Source: Leishmania mexicana MHOM/GT/2001/U1103 (taxonomy: Eukaryota; Euglenozoa; Kinetoplastea; Trypanosomatida; Trypanosomatidae). From it: DNA of 64,000 nucleotides. Position 1 is the stretch's first letter; every line of letters starts with the position of its first letter. Below, piece by piece: positions 48,128-58,713 of the stretch. Below the pieces are notes generated by a model, which was not told the DNA's origin, ran no database searches, and saw nothing but the letters and a program-made list of their open reading frames with translations. The DNA lies in NCBI RefSeq assembly GCF_000234665.1, contig NC_018324.1:367501-431500 (forward strand), given 5' to 3'. A program made the translations under genes and the position numbers.

Positions 48128-49786
48128 ATGACGTCGACCATCACAGCCGTGAACCAGACGCAGAGTCTGGCGGCAATTCGAAACTTTGTGCGCGCCTCGG
48201 TCTCGTGTATCACCTATGCGCGGGGGCTCTGCAGCGACAATGCCTTTGAGCAGCGCCCGTTTCTTGGTCTTCCACTCCGCCAGCTCATACCATCCACCAC
48301 CGAGTCCATCACAATCTCGGAGTGGATTGAGAAGGGCGCCTTCGACGCACTAAACCGCAACTATCTAAAAGAGATGTCCCTGTGCGTATACGACGCGGCG
48401 TGCCGCGAGCTGCTTGAGAGCTACTGCTTCGGCTTCAATTACACTGGCGACGGAGAGCGGGCGCAGATGACGCTCAACGCCTCACAAACCATTGCAGATG
48501 GTGCCAACACGGCGGCAGTCTCGCAGAGAAGCGGCGGCGCTGCCGGAATACCCGCATATCGCAAGCGACGGTGCACAAAGCAAGAGGTTCAGCACCTCCT
48601 CACCTCAATCCTGGAGCGGCTGATGGATGTGGTGGAGAGTCTGCCGCCGCTGCTCTCTGAGCGTGTTCTCACGATGCGCCTCACCTACTACGACGAGGTG
48701 ACCCCAGCTTCCTACGAGCCTCCGTGTTTTGCACCGGCCAGCGAGCATATGGCCAGACTTTACCAGAACGAGGTGAGACATCACGTGCACATCGGCTCCA
48801 TGGACACGAGCCACCACCTCTTCTCGGTCGCCATCCGCCACCCGCTACTGCAGCAGATTCACAGGCAGGTGGCAGGCAGGACGACGTCGGCAGCGGCAGC
48901 AGCGACAGGAAGAGCACCCCTTGTTGTGGGCAAAAGCGCTGAGGTCTCGACGCCGTCTGACCCACTTCGCTCCGGATGGGAGAGCAGCTTCTCGTCAGAT
49001 CCGCCGGTGGCGAGCGCCGTGGCAGCAACCGGCGCCACAGTCACGCAGGGCGTGGTGGCAAACCACGTCTCATGCGGACGTCCCCTTTGCGGCGATGGAG
49101 AGTGCGCCGCGTTCGATGCTGAGCGTGCTGGGGAAGAGAACGCTGCTTGCTCCTCGCTCGGTGAGGTGGGCCGTGGCGGTGCTGTCGCAGCTTGCACCAG
49201 CGAGACGCTGCGACCCTGCGAGGTGGCGAAGCTGGACGGCCTCTACCGCTTATTGGAGAAAAGCACGTCCGGCGGCGAGCACCGTTTGCTACGGCCGGCG
49301 GAGCTGACTTACCTGCTGTTTGCCGCGTTCGTCTTGACAAAGGCGCCCAGCGCACGTGGTGGTCGTGGAGAATTGAGGACTGACGAAGTAGAGGCCTATC
49401 GTGCGCTACACTGCCCTGTCGACGTTTCTGCCAAGACAGTTCTGCTCGTCCTTCAGCGGCTGAGCACGGAGAATTTCCTGGAGCCCTGCAACGCCCGCGG
49501 CGCTTCGGCTCCGAAGAAGCCGAGGGTGCAGGAAGAGCGCACACCCATCCCCGCAATCAGAGAGTGGCTGGTGCCAGATCCGCCCGCATCGCTTCTCCAG
49601 CAACTCATGCAGGTCGATGCGTTGACAGAGCTGCTGACGCATGAGTCGCACCTCATCCTGCAGGAGCTCTCTGTGTACCTGACGCGAGAGGAGTGGAGAA
49701 GGGCTCCACGGGCGATGACTGCCAAGGCGAATGCGGGCCGCATAAGCACCACTGGTGGGAGTGGAAAGCGGCGGTCGTCCCGGTGA
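48128..49786 (+). CDS. HORMA-domain protein, Hop1-like (meiotic axis candidate)
   Basis: This 552-residue protein has an N-terminal HORMA domain at about residues 5-220. Landmarks include FVRASVSCITYARGL followed by an F-x5-F-GLPLR stretch, then the ISEWIEKGAFDAL and YLKEMSLCVYD segments and SYCFGFNYTG, all in the Hop1/HORMAD order. A low-complexity linker follows to about residue 360, then a helical segment near 360-440 that could be a winged-helix-like region as found in some Hop1 proteins (speculative). The C-terminus is basic (GKRRSSR), fitting a nuclear protein. By family, Hop1-type proteins build the meiotic chromosome axis and regulate crossing over. The start is the first ATG in frame, just upstream of the domain. 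Confidence 0.85.
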   Translation: MTSTITAVNQTQSLAAIRNFVRASVSCITYARGLCSDNAFEQRPFLGLPLRQLIPSTTESITISEWIEKGAFDALNRNYLKEMSLCVYDAACRELLESYCFGFNYTGDGERAQMTLNASQTIADGANTAAVSQRSGGAAGIPAYRKRRCTKQEVQHLLTSILERLMDVVESLPPLLSERVLTMRLTYYDEVTPASYEPPCFAPASEHMARLYQNEVRHHVHIGSMDTSHHLFSVAIRHPLLQQIHRQVAGRTTSAAAAATGRAPLVVGKSAEVSTPSDPLRSGWESSFSSDPPVASAVAATGATVTQGVVANHVSCGRPLCGDGECAAFDAERAGEENAACSSLGEVGRGGAVAACTSETLRPCEVAKLDGLYRLLEKSTSGGEHRLLRPAELTYLLFAAFVLTKAPSARGGRGELRTDEVEAYRALHCPVDVSAKTVLLVLQRLSTENFLEPCNARGASAPKKPRVQEERTPIPAIREWLVPDPPASLLQQLMQVDALTELLTHESHLILQELSVYLTREEWRRAPRAMTAKANAGRISTTGGSGKRRSSR

Positions 49787-51215
49787 GGGCTCTCCTTGCG
49801 CGTTGTGATGCCTGTGGCTACACCGGGTAGATGTCGTGGCCCTCTGCTGTCTCGAGGGGCGCTCTACTGACGTTTTTTGTTTGCTTTCTCCGTCGCTGTT
49901 CTGCTCCTGCTGCTTACGTTCCGCTGCTGCACTACCTCTCAAGCAACCGAACTCGGTGACTCATGTCACCCATCGTCGTACATGTCAAGCTGACACCCTA
50001 TACTCATTCTTGTATATAGAGAGGTGGGGGAAGGGCGGAGCAAAGGGCCACTGGTGTTTCGTTACGGCGCTGCTTTTGTGGTTAGTCTGTCGCTGTCCCT
50101 ATCGCTGGCGCAAACTGGCAATGCCGGTCCACCTGCAGCCGCGAAGCTGCTTGGTGCCCTCCCTTGCCATCCCCCCTCTCACTGTCTATCATCACTCCTG
50201 CTTCGCCTCCCTCCTGTGTTGTGCCTTTTTTGACCACCCTACCTCCACGTCGCCGATTGCGCCCATAAATGTTTTGCGGCGCTACCCACACCTTTTCATA
50301 ATGCTGCCCTCGTCTTCTCTGCCATCACCGCAATCCCCGCACGCGCAGCCGTGGCACGGTAGGCAGAAGAAAGGAAGGTGAAAGCACTGCTTCTTCTCAT
50401 CTCCAGCTACTCGCAAAGCGTCTTGAAGCCTCTCAACGGTGCCGCTGGGTGTGCGCGTGCGTGTGCCTCCCACCTCCATCTTCGTCCCTCTATCCCTCCG
50501 ACCCCTACTCCTCTCGATATACGCCGTGCCACCTTCCATCCGAAAAAGAGGGCCACAGACGCCTATAGGTGCTTCTGTTTTGTGTGATCTTGACGCGTGT
50601 TTGTACACGTGCGTTAGCCGTCACGGGAGCGAGGCAAGCGGGTGGCTTTTCGCGGTGAACGTCCGTCTTTTTATAGTACTTTCTTTGATCTAGGTGTCTC
50701 CTTTAGAAGCTATCACGGGAACTGCCTCCCTCCCTCTCTTCCCAACACCACCACCGTCCTCCTTTTCATTCACGCCCTTAGCGCCTTTCGACACCGTCTG
50801 TGCTAGGATAGACGGCGCTGCTGCCGGTCGCCTTTTCTGTTCCAGTCTTTCTCTCTCTCTATCCCCCTAGTTCTTGTCCTTTTGGTAGTCTGTGCTTAGG
50901 ATTGCTGTCGCCTGCTCGTCTCCCTCCGCTCTCCATCTCGGCGGCCCTCTTGTCTGGAGCTGCATACGAGTCCAACGTAGCCACGCGACCGCATATCTTA
51001 GTTTTCCATTGCCGTTCTTCACCCTGTAGCACGCCGCACCTTGTCTGCTCCGCCACTTTTAAAGTTTTTTTTTTACTCGTGCGCACCTATCGGGTTTTTC
51101 GCGCTTTCCTGTAGTCTCGCTTGCATAGTGCCGCGTGACTTCTCTTAGATCGGCGCATAGCGGGTGAATATGCACCATTTGACTGCGAACTCTTTCTGCT
51201 GTTTCTAGTAGCCCA
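49787..51215. other. Spacer, no supported gene
   Basis: Long 3' UTR-like stretch with pyrimidine-rich parts near 50690-50770, 50840-50880 and 51180-51208. All ORFs are short and lack GC3 bias. Confidence 0.6.
51189..51208 (+). promoter_or_regulatory. Predicted trans-splice acceptor
   Basis: CTCTTTCTGCTGTTTCTAG with AG at 51207-51208 lies seven bases before the ATG at 51216. Confidence 0.6.
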
Positions 51216-52307
51216 ATGTTCCGCTCTGCGTCAACTTCGCCTCAGACTCTGGCGCTGCTCGCGCGCTCCGCCGGTGCCGCCGTCGGCTCCGCAGCCGCCA
51301 GCAGCTCCGCGTATGTGACGGCTCGACGCGGGTACCACGGCTTTCAATTCGCTAGTTTTCATGGTTGGACGCTGCCGTACGGAGGCAAGTCGACCCGTGT
51401 CACGAAGGAGGAGTTGGAGCACCAGCGCTTCTTCACGGAGCGACCGCGCGAGAAGTGGGACTACCACCGCGTCGACGAGAACATCAACTCCCAGTCCGAG
51501 TTCCGCAGTCAGGAAGGACGTGAGCAGTTCTACCAAGGCTCGCGCGAGGACAACTCGACCATGAGCCACGGCAGCCTGCACACGCCGCACAAGTACCGTT
51601 TGTACGAGTACTTTGACGAGTACACAAAGCCTGGGGTGGACAGAAAGGTAGCCGCTGCGTACGCGGTGAAGGAACAATGGGACGCGGAGGAGTTCTACTA
51701 CCCCGGCGAGGCGTGGCAACGCAACCGCCCTGGCTTTCGTAGTGTGCCCAAGGAATTGCTGAACCGACAGACCTGGTACCACTGGTCGCACGCGCTGACC
51801 AAGTGGGACGAGATCCAGCCTACTATCCGTACTCGCTCCTGGAACCCAGACTGGCCCCCGCCGGGGTATGAGGTGCCGAAGTTGCAGTGCAAGAAGGAGT
51901 TCTACTTTGGCATGGAAGAGGAGGGTCTCGTTTCGGAGGTGGAGCGGTACAGCTGGTTCCGCTCGTGGAGCGACAACAACATGCGTGTTGGTTGGCGCGA
52001 GATTCCGTTGTTCATTATCCTTTTTGGCACTCTCTACTTTTTTGCCCGCAACGCCATGTCGGTGACCGCGATGCGGGCGATGAGTAGCAACATGTACTAC
52101 CCAGGGCGCACCATGATCCGTCCATTCGGCGTGCCAAAGGACTGGGAGACGGAGTGCTTCTGGTGGCAAAGACCGCTCGAGGAGTTCCCGAACCAGGACC
52201 AGGTGTGGTACTGGAACCAGGCGCGCTTTGGTTACATCAACTACATCAAGCAACGCGACGCTCGCGAGAAGGCCGTGGCCGACGCGGAGGCACCTGCTGC
52301 GGAGTAG
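51216..52307 (+). CDS. Mitochondrial single-pass protein, 363 aa (respiratory complex subunit candidate)
   Basis: The protein is not matched to a named family. Its N-terminus (MFRSASTSPQTLALLARSAG) is Ser/Ala/Arg-rich without acids and looks like a mitochondrial presequence. The mature part is rich in Trp, Tyr, Arg and Glu, and one hydrophobic segment lies at about residues 267-285 (IPLFIILFGTLYFFA). Such aromatic, single-pass proteins are typical of the kinetoplastid-specific subunits of respiratory complexes or ATP synthase in the inner membrane, but which complex cannot be decided. The start is the first ATG after a clear acceptor. GC3 bias is strong. Confidence 0.88.
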   Translation: MFRSASTSPQTLALLARSAGAAVGSAAASSSAYVTARRGYHGFQFASFHGWTLPYGGKSTRVTKEELEHQRFFTERPREKWDYHRVDENINSQSEFRSQEGREQFYQGSREDNSTMSHGSLHTPHKYRLYEYFDEYTKPGVDRKVAAAYAVKEQWDAEEFYYPGEAWQRNRPGFRSVPKELLNRQTWYHWSHALTKWDEIQPTIRTRSWNPDWPPPGYEVPKLQCKKEFYFGMEEEGLVSEVERYSWFRSWSDNNMRVGWREIPLFIILFGTLYFFARNAMSVTAMRAMSSNMYYPGRTMIRPFGVPKDWETECFWWQRPLEEFPNQDQVWYWNQARFGYINYIKQRDAREKAVADAEAPAAE

Positions 52308-53270
52308 TCGTGGCTTGACCGAGGGCCCCACAGATGCACGCGTTCTTTCTGCGAGCCCTTATCAGCACTAAGTGTGTGGTAGGGTGCGTATCATGGTCTG
52401 AGAGAGTCGGCACCAGCGCCCAAAGTACTGTGTAGGTGTGCTGTTGGGGTTAAAGGGATGTATCGCGAATCTCTTCTACAATTGGACGTGTACGTTTGTG
52501 TTTGTTGGGGAAGGGGAGTACCTGGGTGAGCGACGGCTGCACAGACGTGGCTTTTTTCCTGCCTCGTTGCCCATCGTTGGCGACGCCCCATGCCTTTCCT
52601 TCTCACCTTTTTTCTTGCCTCTAGCGTGTTGTTCTGATGGCTGACCGGGTGTTCACTCTCTCTCATCTTCTCTCTCCGTATCGTCATCTCTGTCGGCGCA
52701 TGCTTCTTTTGTTTCGCCTGTGCGTGTGTCTTGTTCTTTCGTGTGCGACGTGCTGCGCGCGCAGTGATCCACAAGGAAACGGGACCTTCAATGGACCAGC
52801 GTTCAAGTTTTGCCATTCTGCCACCCGCGACGTGCAGTCCTGCTTCGATTGGGTTGTACGAAGGTTGTCCGACCCAGTTTTCCGTATGCGCTGGCTCTTT
52901 CTCTCTGGCATGTTATTCAAACACACATACGCTGACGACGCTCTCGCCAGACGGAATGCTACTCCGGCCTCCTCAGACGATTCACGGAAGGTCTGCGTGC
53001 TCATCCAAGTGCTGCAGTGTACATGTGTGTGCCCATGCGTTGCCTGTTGACCGTCTCTCTCTTGCTCTCTCAACCTTGTCCTGTCACTGCCTCTCTGCGC
53101 TTCATACGTGGCGCGCAACAGGCCTACGGCACACCGCACATCTCCCCTCTCTGGCAGCCACAAGGTCTGCGTATAACGGTGGCGATCAACTCTCGCTAGG
53201 CAGCGGATGGGTGGAGGAGACATAAGACCCTCGTCGGCCGGTCGCACCTGCACGCACGCCCTCACCTACA
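52308..53270. other. Spacer with one weak ORF
   Basis: A 137-codon ORF at 52637-53050 begins with ATG and has a signal-like hydrophobic stretch, but its GC3 is not gene-like and it dissolves at its end, so it is left out as a gene. Best acceptor candidate for the next gene is AG 53155-53156 after CCCCTCTCTGGCAG. Confidence 0.5.
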
Positions 53271-54815
53271 ATGAGGTACTGGCGCTCACGCCATGAGCAA
53301 GGAGGCCGATGGGATGGCTTCTCGCTATTGCTCGTCCTGGGGGTGCTGCTGCTACTCTCAGCGAGTTTGAAAGGTGGGTTGGCGCAAACAGGCAAACACG
53401 GTGACGGAGCCGTCGGACCGTTTGGCCCGCTAGTGTACACCTTTACGACGATGCAGTCGTACCAACGTCATCTGACCCTCAGCTCAAACCCTGTCGTCGT
53501 GTTCATCGTTGAACATCAAGCCACCGCGGTGGCAAACGTTTGGGCTCCACTGCTGAAGAGCGTCTCGAAGGGATTCGATTCATTTGGAATTGAGGTAGCG
53601 CACGCCTCCACGTCGTCGGAAATCGGGCAACAGCTGCTGGAAGTCATGAACGCCGGCAGTGGCCCCATCATCCTATTCTTTCAAGGCGTCGGCGACACGC
53701 CGGCTGAGGGTGGCAAGGCATTGAAAATGCCCATAGCTTATGAGGGCAACATCGATATAGTGCACATCATATCGTGGGGTCTGTCATGCATCTCCTCGTC
53801 GGTCACGCATCGGGTGCACAACGACGTCGATCTCGCCCGCTTCTTTGCTCAGTACCCGAAGTACCCCGCGCTCCCGCATGTGCTGTACTTTCCCTCCACG
53901 AGCTACACCCCAGGCGGCTACCTCGCCTTGAGTCAACACTTTGCCCTCGATGCTGTGTTCGGTGTCGTGCCGAATGCGTTCACGGCACCTAACGCGACTC
54001 TCGTTGCACAGCGGTATAACATCAGTAGCAAAGACGAACTACCTGTCCTACTAGTGCTTCACAGGTCCGGAGCGGACGATGGCGGCGGCGCCGGTGAGTC
54101 CGACCGCGTAGTTCGAATGCCGACAACGCTCACCTCGCTCTCTTATCGGGAGGCGCTGGCGTTTCTGTCGACGCACATCACGGACACTGTCGCGGCACTC
54201 GTGGCGAAGGCACAGTCTACGCGAAATCAGCACTTCTTCGAAGTAGCAGAAAGCCGCCGCGTGTACATGATGGAACAGCTGATTGAGCGGCAGCTTGATA
54301 TTGTGAAGGAGGAGCGGCTGCAGATGGCACGTGAGCCGGTTCTTGTGAAGGAGCAAGCTGTCTGGGCGAAGGAGTGCATGCAACTGCCCAAGAAGCACCG
54401 CTGCCTTGCTGCCTTTGTCGACTCCACGCACGATCCGGCGGCAAAGGACAACGCTATAAAGGTACTTTCGCTTGTCTCCGTCAAGCTACTGGAAATAATG
54501 GGGCGTGAGGCGCAAAAGGTGTCGCTCGTCGTTGTCGACCGGGAAGGTAGCGATGCCGTTCGCGAGTACTTCGACGTGGGCCACAACGGCTTCCCTGATG
54601 TACTTTTCCTTTCCTTGGACCGTCCCGCCAAGTACTACAACTTTGTCGGCACCTTCTCCGCCGAGGGCGTGACGCAGTTTGTGGCGTCTCATGACGCGCA
54701 CCTCACACAAAACGACGTGCGAGGCGGACACACCTTCATCCCGCGTATGGTGCCGAGGCTGGAGGAGGCGGTAGCGGTGCCTAGCAGCGGCCATGAGGAT
54801 GAAGACGACTTGTAA
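53271..54815 (+). CDS. ER thioredoxin-fold protein without CXXC, C-terminal EDDL
   Basis: This 514-residue protein begins with a signal peptide or anchor near residues 18-39 (FSLLLVLGVLLLLSASL). A thioredoxin-like segment follows at about 70-130, where VVVFIVEHQATAVANVW stands in the place of the usual FYAPWCGHC strand, so the redox cysteines are missing. A second thioredoxin-like block lies near 379-475 and includes GFPDVLFLSLD. A charged helix at about 325-360 separates them. The C-terminus is acidic and ends in HEDEDDL; the last four residues resemble MDDL, the trypanosomatid BiP retrieval signal. It is therefore probably a soluble ER-lumen chaperone-like or PDI-like protein without disulfide activity. 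The ATG is at the natural signal peptide start. Confidence 0.85.
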   Translation: MRYWRSRHEQGGRWDGFSLLLVLGVLLLLSASLKGGLAQTGKHGDGAVGPFGPLVYTFTTMQSYQRHLTLSSNPVVVFIVEHQATAVANVWAPLLKSVSKGFDSFGIEVAHASTSSEIGQQLLEVMNAGSGPIILFFQGVGDTPAEGGKALKMPIAYEGNIDIVHIISWGLSCISSSVTHRVHNDVDLARFFAQYPKYPALPHVLYFPSTSYTPGGYLALSQHFALDAVFGVVPNAFTAPNATLVAQRYNISSKDELPVLLVLHRSGADDGGGAGESDRVVRMPTTLTSLSYREALAFLSTHITDTVAALVAKAQSTRNQHFFEVAESRRVYMMEQLIERQLDIVKEERLQMAREPVLVKEQAVWAKECMQLPKKHRCLAAFVDSTHDPAAKDNAIKVLSLVSVKLLEIMGREAQKVSLVVVDREGSDAVREYFDVGHNGFPDVLFLSLDRPAKYYNFVGTFSAEGVTQFVASHDAHLTQNDVRGGHTFIPRMVPRLEEAVAVPSSGHEDEDDL

Positions 54816-55944
54816 AATGGGCGTGTGCGAGGTGTCTGTGTATTCTGTGTTTCTCCTCCGCTGCTCACGCGCCGTTCTCCGTGAACACAACGGACGAGAA
54901 GGTCGGTCGCCGCGTTTTCTTCCCGGGTCGGGTGTGCGTCTCTTTTACGTCCCCCTCCCCTACCTTTCTCTACGTCCAGGCTCCCCCTGCTGCGGCTGTT
55001 GTGTGTGCCTGCCAGTGGTGGGGTGTAAGGCGCCGTGTGTTGGGGCTGGGCCGCTCTCTTATTATTTGCCTTTTGAATGCCTTCTTTCTCCTCTCCTCCT
55101 CTCTCCCTCTTCCGTTATCTCCTCGTCGGCGCCCCGCCGTGTGTTCAACACTGAGCGGATGGTGCGTGAAAGGGGCGGGAGGAGGGAGGGAGGGAACCTG
55201 AGGAAGACGCGTGTGACGGGATATCGGTGACATACCTCGCATGGAGCGGGGGAGGGAAACCCGGAGCAAACAAATATATAGAGCGAGAGGAAACGAAGAC
55301 AGGTGCGTGAGGGTAAAGAACTTCCTGCAGCGACGGCACCAGCTCTCGAGTCTCGCGGTCGCAGAAACAACAGTTTACTGACGCATGTCGCTCTCTTCTT
55401 CCATGGATCCCTCGGCCAGCTGTTTGTGCTCCCCCCCCCTCAAGCGATAGGGGAAGGGATGGTCGTGTCGTCGATTTCTTCTCGTTGGCATGCACAAGTG
55501 TGCATATGCCCAGTATACCAGTAGCCGCGTGGAATACCACCAACCTCGTCTCTCGTACTCAGCACCGCCAACGCAACGCCACCGCTACTCGGGGTCATGT
55601 GACTGCCATAATCGCCCTCCTTGACTTTATTCTCCTACCCGCTCACACTTCCTCCTCACCTCCACCCGCTGCGGCTCATTCGGCCCTCGCTCCTTCGACC
55701 TTCTTGTTGGTGGCCCGCTGCAGGACCGCGATTTATGTGTTCAAGGCTACTCTAACTACACGAAACGCAACAGCGAGAAAGAGTCCGCACGACTGTACCG
55801 CCAACTACTCACGCTATCCATCCTGGGTGCACCCACCACATGCAGCAGTCGCCCTGATGTAGGTACTTTGGTCTTGTTCGTCACCTTTCCATCCTCTTTT
55901 TCCTGTGTATTCCTCTCGCATCCTCTACCAGTAACCCCTCTGCA
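54816..55944. other. Spacer, no supported gene
   Basis: C-rich and T-rich patches, for example 55075-55120 and 55428-55440. The pyrimidine tract at 55870-55931 carries the acceptor for the next gene. Confidence 0.6.
55891..55931 (+). promoter_or_regulatory. Predicted trans-splice acceptor
   Basis: A T/C-rich tract of about 40 bases ends in CTCTACCAG with AG at 55930-55931, 13 bases before the ATG at 55945. Confidence 0.65.
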
Positions 55945-56862
55945 ATGCTTCGTTGCACCCCCTCTGCGCTCTTCAAGTCGCTTGCCGTGTGGGGCGGCGG
56001 CACGATGGGCAGCGGTATCGCGCAGATCACAGCTCAGGCGGCTGTCCCGGTGACTGTGGTGGAGGTCTCGCAGGCGCGGCTGGACGCGTCGCGGAAGGCA
56101 ATCGAGACGTCCTTGCTGCGCATCGCCAACAAGAAGTGCGACGGGGATCAGGAAAAGATGAAGGCATTCGTGGACACGGTGCTTTCTCACGTCACGTTCA
56201 CGACGGACGAGGCTGCGGCTGCTGGCGACGCGGATCTGATCATCGAGGCGATTGTGGAGAACATCGGCGCAAAGAAGGAGCTCTTCGGCCGCCTGGACAA
56301 AATGGCGCCGAAGTCGACGGTGTTCTGCTCGAACACGTCGTCTCTGAGCATCACGGAGATGGCGTCTGCGACGACACGAAAGGATCGATTCGCCGGCTTG
56401 CACTTCTTCTCGCCGGTGCCGATGATGAAACTGCTCGAGGTGGTGCGCACAGAGGAGGTGAGTCCAGCCATCATCGAGCAGCTGACCGCCTTCGGCAAAA
56501 GGGTGGGGAAGATTCCTGTTGTTGCGAAGGACACGGAGGGCTTCATCGTGAACCGCCTTCTCGTGCCCTATCAAATGGAGGCGTGCAGACTGGTGGAGCG
56601 TGGCGTCGCGACCTTCCAGGATGTGGACACTGCTATGAAGTTCGGCTGCGGCTACCCGATGGGACCGTTTGAACTCTGTGACAGCGTTGGCATCGACGTT
56701 ATCAAGTTCATTGTCGACGGCTGGCATGCACAGTACCCCAACGAGCCGCTCTTCAAGCCCTCGCCCCTAATCAACGAACGGGTTGCCGCTGGCAAGCTGG
56801 GTAAGAAGACTGGCGAGGGCTACTACAAGTACGACAGCAAGGGCCGCAAAATCGAATCCTGA
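55945..56862 (+). CDS. HADH: Short-chain 3-hydroxyacyl-CoA dehydrogenase
   Basis: This 305-residue enzyme oxidises L-3-hydroxyacyl-CoA to 3-ketoacyl-CoA with NAD+, the third step of fatty acid beta-oxidation. The N-terminal Rossmann motif is GGGTMGSGIAQ near residues 17-27. The catalytic region reads SNTSS, then GLHFFSPVPMMKLLEVV, containing the conserved His and Glu. KDTEGFIVNRLL and the C-terminal KLGKKTGEGYYKY segment fit the dimerisation half. Length matches the single-domain family (about 280-310) rather than the large fused enzymes. The first 15 residues (MLRCTPSALFKSLAV) could be a short mitochondrial presequence. The start follows a good acceptor. Confidence 0.95.
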   Translation: MLRCTPSALFKSLAVWGGGTMGSGIAQITAQAAVPVTVVEVSQARLDASRKAIETSLLRIANKKCDGDQEKMKAFVDTVLSHVTFTTDEAAAAGDADLIIEAIVENIGAKKELFGRLDKMAPKSTVFCSNTSSLSITEMASATTRKDRFAGLHFFSPVPMMKLLEVVRTEEVSPAIIEQLTAFGKRVGKIPVVAKDTEGFIVNRLLVPYQMEACRLVERGVATFQDVDTAMKFGCGYPMGPFELCDSVGIDVIKFIVDGWHAQYPNEPLFKPSPLINERVAAGKLGKKTGEGYYKYDSKGRKIES

Positions 56863-57729
56863 AAGACGGATCTTCCCTCCACGCATTACACACTCTCCTG
56901 AGGCCCCGGCGCAGCCTTCTTCATACGTGCCGCAAGCACTGTTCTTGTTTTTTTATTTCTGCCGCGTGTGGAGCCGTCAAGAGCAAGGATGCAAGACAAG
57001 CAGACCCTATGGGTCCCGTTTTGTTTTTCTATTGATGCAACGCATTCCTTTGTGTGCCTTACGAGGTGGGACGGATGATGTGGTCTGGTGGTTTTATCGA
57101 GGTTCTCCTCACGAGGTCGTGCTAGCTGCGTTCCATACACAATCGCCCTGCCCTCTTCTGTGTTCATCGCGGATGCAGGGTGCACGAGGGGCGTCGCTGT
57201 AAACATGCGATTCGGCTCTGCTTTAGTGTAAGCTGCACCGCTTGCTTTCTTTTCCTCCCGTTTTTTTTCGAGAACACGGAAGAGCCTGTGCAAAGCAGCA
57301 ACCTCGATGGCACCACGCGCTCACGTCAAAGTTTAGTCCTTCCCGGACGAGGATGCGGCATCGTATGTGTGCGTGTGTGTCCCCATGCGCCGTTTCCTTG
57401 AGCATGATGTATGTGTCGGTCTTCCTATCTGCATCTCTCTCGTTTTTTTTCCTTTTCGTCCTTTGGCGCATTTGTACCCCCTGAAGACGGGGGAAACCGC
57501 AACGCAGTATCACCGAGATTGGTATCCACTCTGTGTGAGCCATCCAGGAGCCTGCAGCTTTCCCGCAGGTGCGATTGCGGACTCTTGGTGTTGGCGGGCA
57601 GCTCTGCGCTGTTCCTGTCGAAGAAAGACGGGAGGTCATGATCCCATGCGTACCAGCTCACTAGGAACCGTGTCGAAGGTTCAGCAAACATTCCCCCCAA
57701 AACAAAATTCATACCAATTCGCCTCAATA
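56863..57729. other. Spacer before repeat D2
   Basis: T-rich patches near 56940-56960 and 57258-57272. No gene is supported. Confidence 0.55.
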
Positions 57730-58271
57730 TGCGTGTGTGCGAGACACGCGGCATACCTTCTCCATCCGACCGTGTTGGGCTTTCATAGGGCAGGGATGCC
57801 GGAGGCGTGATGAGAGCACCCCTGACTTCCACCACCGGGTCCCCCAGAGTCCAATGGGAAGCGTCGCCGCGCGCCATGTGCTGACATGCCGCGTGCTGAG
57901 GCGACTGAGAGGGAGGAGGCATGGCACACAGGCGGGATGTGCAAGGACGCACAGGGCCCTGGCCTGCGGCTGGTGGCTTTCCTCCCTGGGCGTGTCCTGC
58001 AGTGCACCTGGATTACCCCCCCCCCCCCCGGCCCTCGCCCTCGAGCATATTACCCTGGACGCGTCCCGCTTTGGAGCAAAGGCACACAGTCCATGCCGCG
58101 TCTCCGTCTTCTGCCGGCTCGACGCATGGCACCATTTGCGGGCAGGACGACTCCTCCGCGGCGAGGAAGATGTGGCTGTGGTGCAACAGGAGTAGGTGCG
58201 CTGTGGTTGCGTGTGCGTATGCTTTTGCGGACCGATTCACTTCGCAGAACGGACACGTCGAGAGGTGAAAG
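57730..58271 (+). repeat. Dispersed repeat D2 (SIDER-like), direct copy of 5360-5899
   Basis: About 542 bases repeat the D1 element in the same orientation, with a longer C-run near 58017-58029 and a few substitutions. It lies in the spacer between the dehydrogenase and the inositol phosphatase genes, where it would be in a 3' UTR in sense orientation. Class by resemblance only. Confidence 0.85.
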
Positions 58272-58713
58272 CAGAGAGCATCGTCTTCGGCGCTCGACCT
58301 CGTTTGTGAGTATCCTCTCTGTCTCCCTGGCTTGCGTATCTGCATGTGCATCGTGTCTCTCTCGTTCTCGCTGCTCCGCTGTTTGTGCGCCAGCAACGTT
58401 TCGTTCTTCGTAACCTCGTCGTCGTTCTCATGCATTGGTCTGCGTCGTCTCCCACTCTCTCCCTATCTGTTCCCCCTCAACTCAACCGCGCACTCCGCGA
58501 CTCTCCCTATACATCTCTACCAGAGCAGCACCGGGTTTGGATGTGTGGTACCTTGCGCTTCCTCTGCGTGTTGCCCCGTACCTCCCTGCGCCTGTAGCGG
58601 AGAACCAAAAAAGGGTTTGGCGGGCCCTTTGCTTCCTTGCGCGTCTGCTTCACTCCTCGGTTATCCGCCGCCTTCCCTGTCATCTAGCGACACACTTTTC
58701 CCTTTGTACAGAA
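58272..58713. other. Leader region of the inositol phosphatase gene
   Basis: Strongly C/T-rich. The phosphatase frame is open through here but without a convincing ATG. Acceptor candidates at 58686-58687 and 58710-58711. Confidence 0.6.
58661..58687 (+). promoter_or_regulatory. Predicted trans-splice acceptor
   Basis: C/T-rich sequence ends in CCCTGTCATCTAG with AG at 58686-58687, 26 bases before the ATG at 58714. A later AG at 58710-58711 would leave a leader of only two bases. Confidence 0.5.

Noticed and set aside
52637..53050. 137-codon ORF with signal-like N-terminus
   Set aside because: GC3 is low, and the end reads as simple-sequence translation. Kept only as a weak possibility in the spacer entry.
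55756..56727. 323-codon minus-strand ORF
   Set aside because: Antisense shadow of the dehydrogenase gene; no domain and no independent signals.
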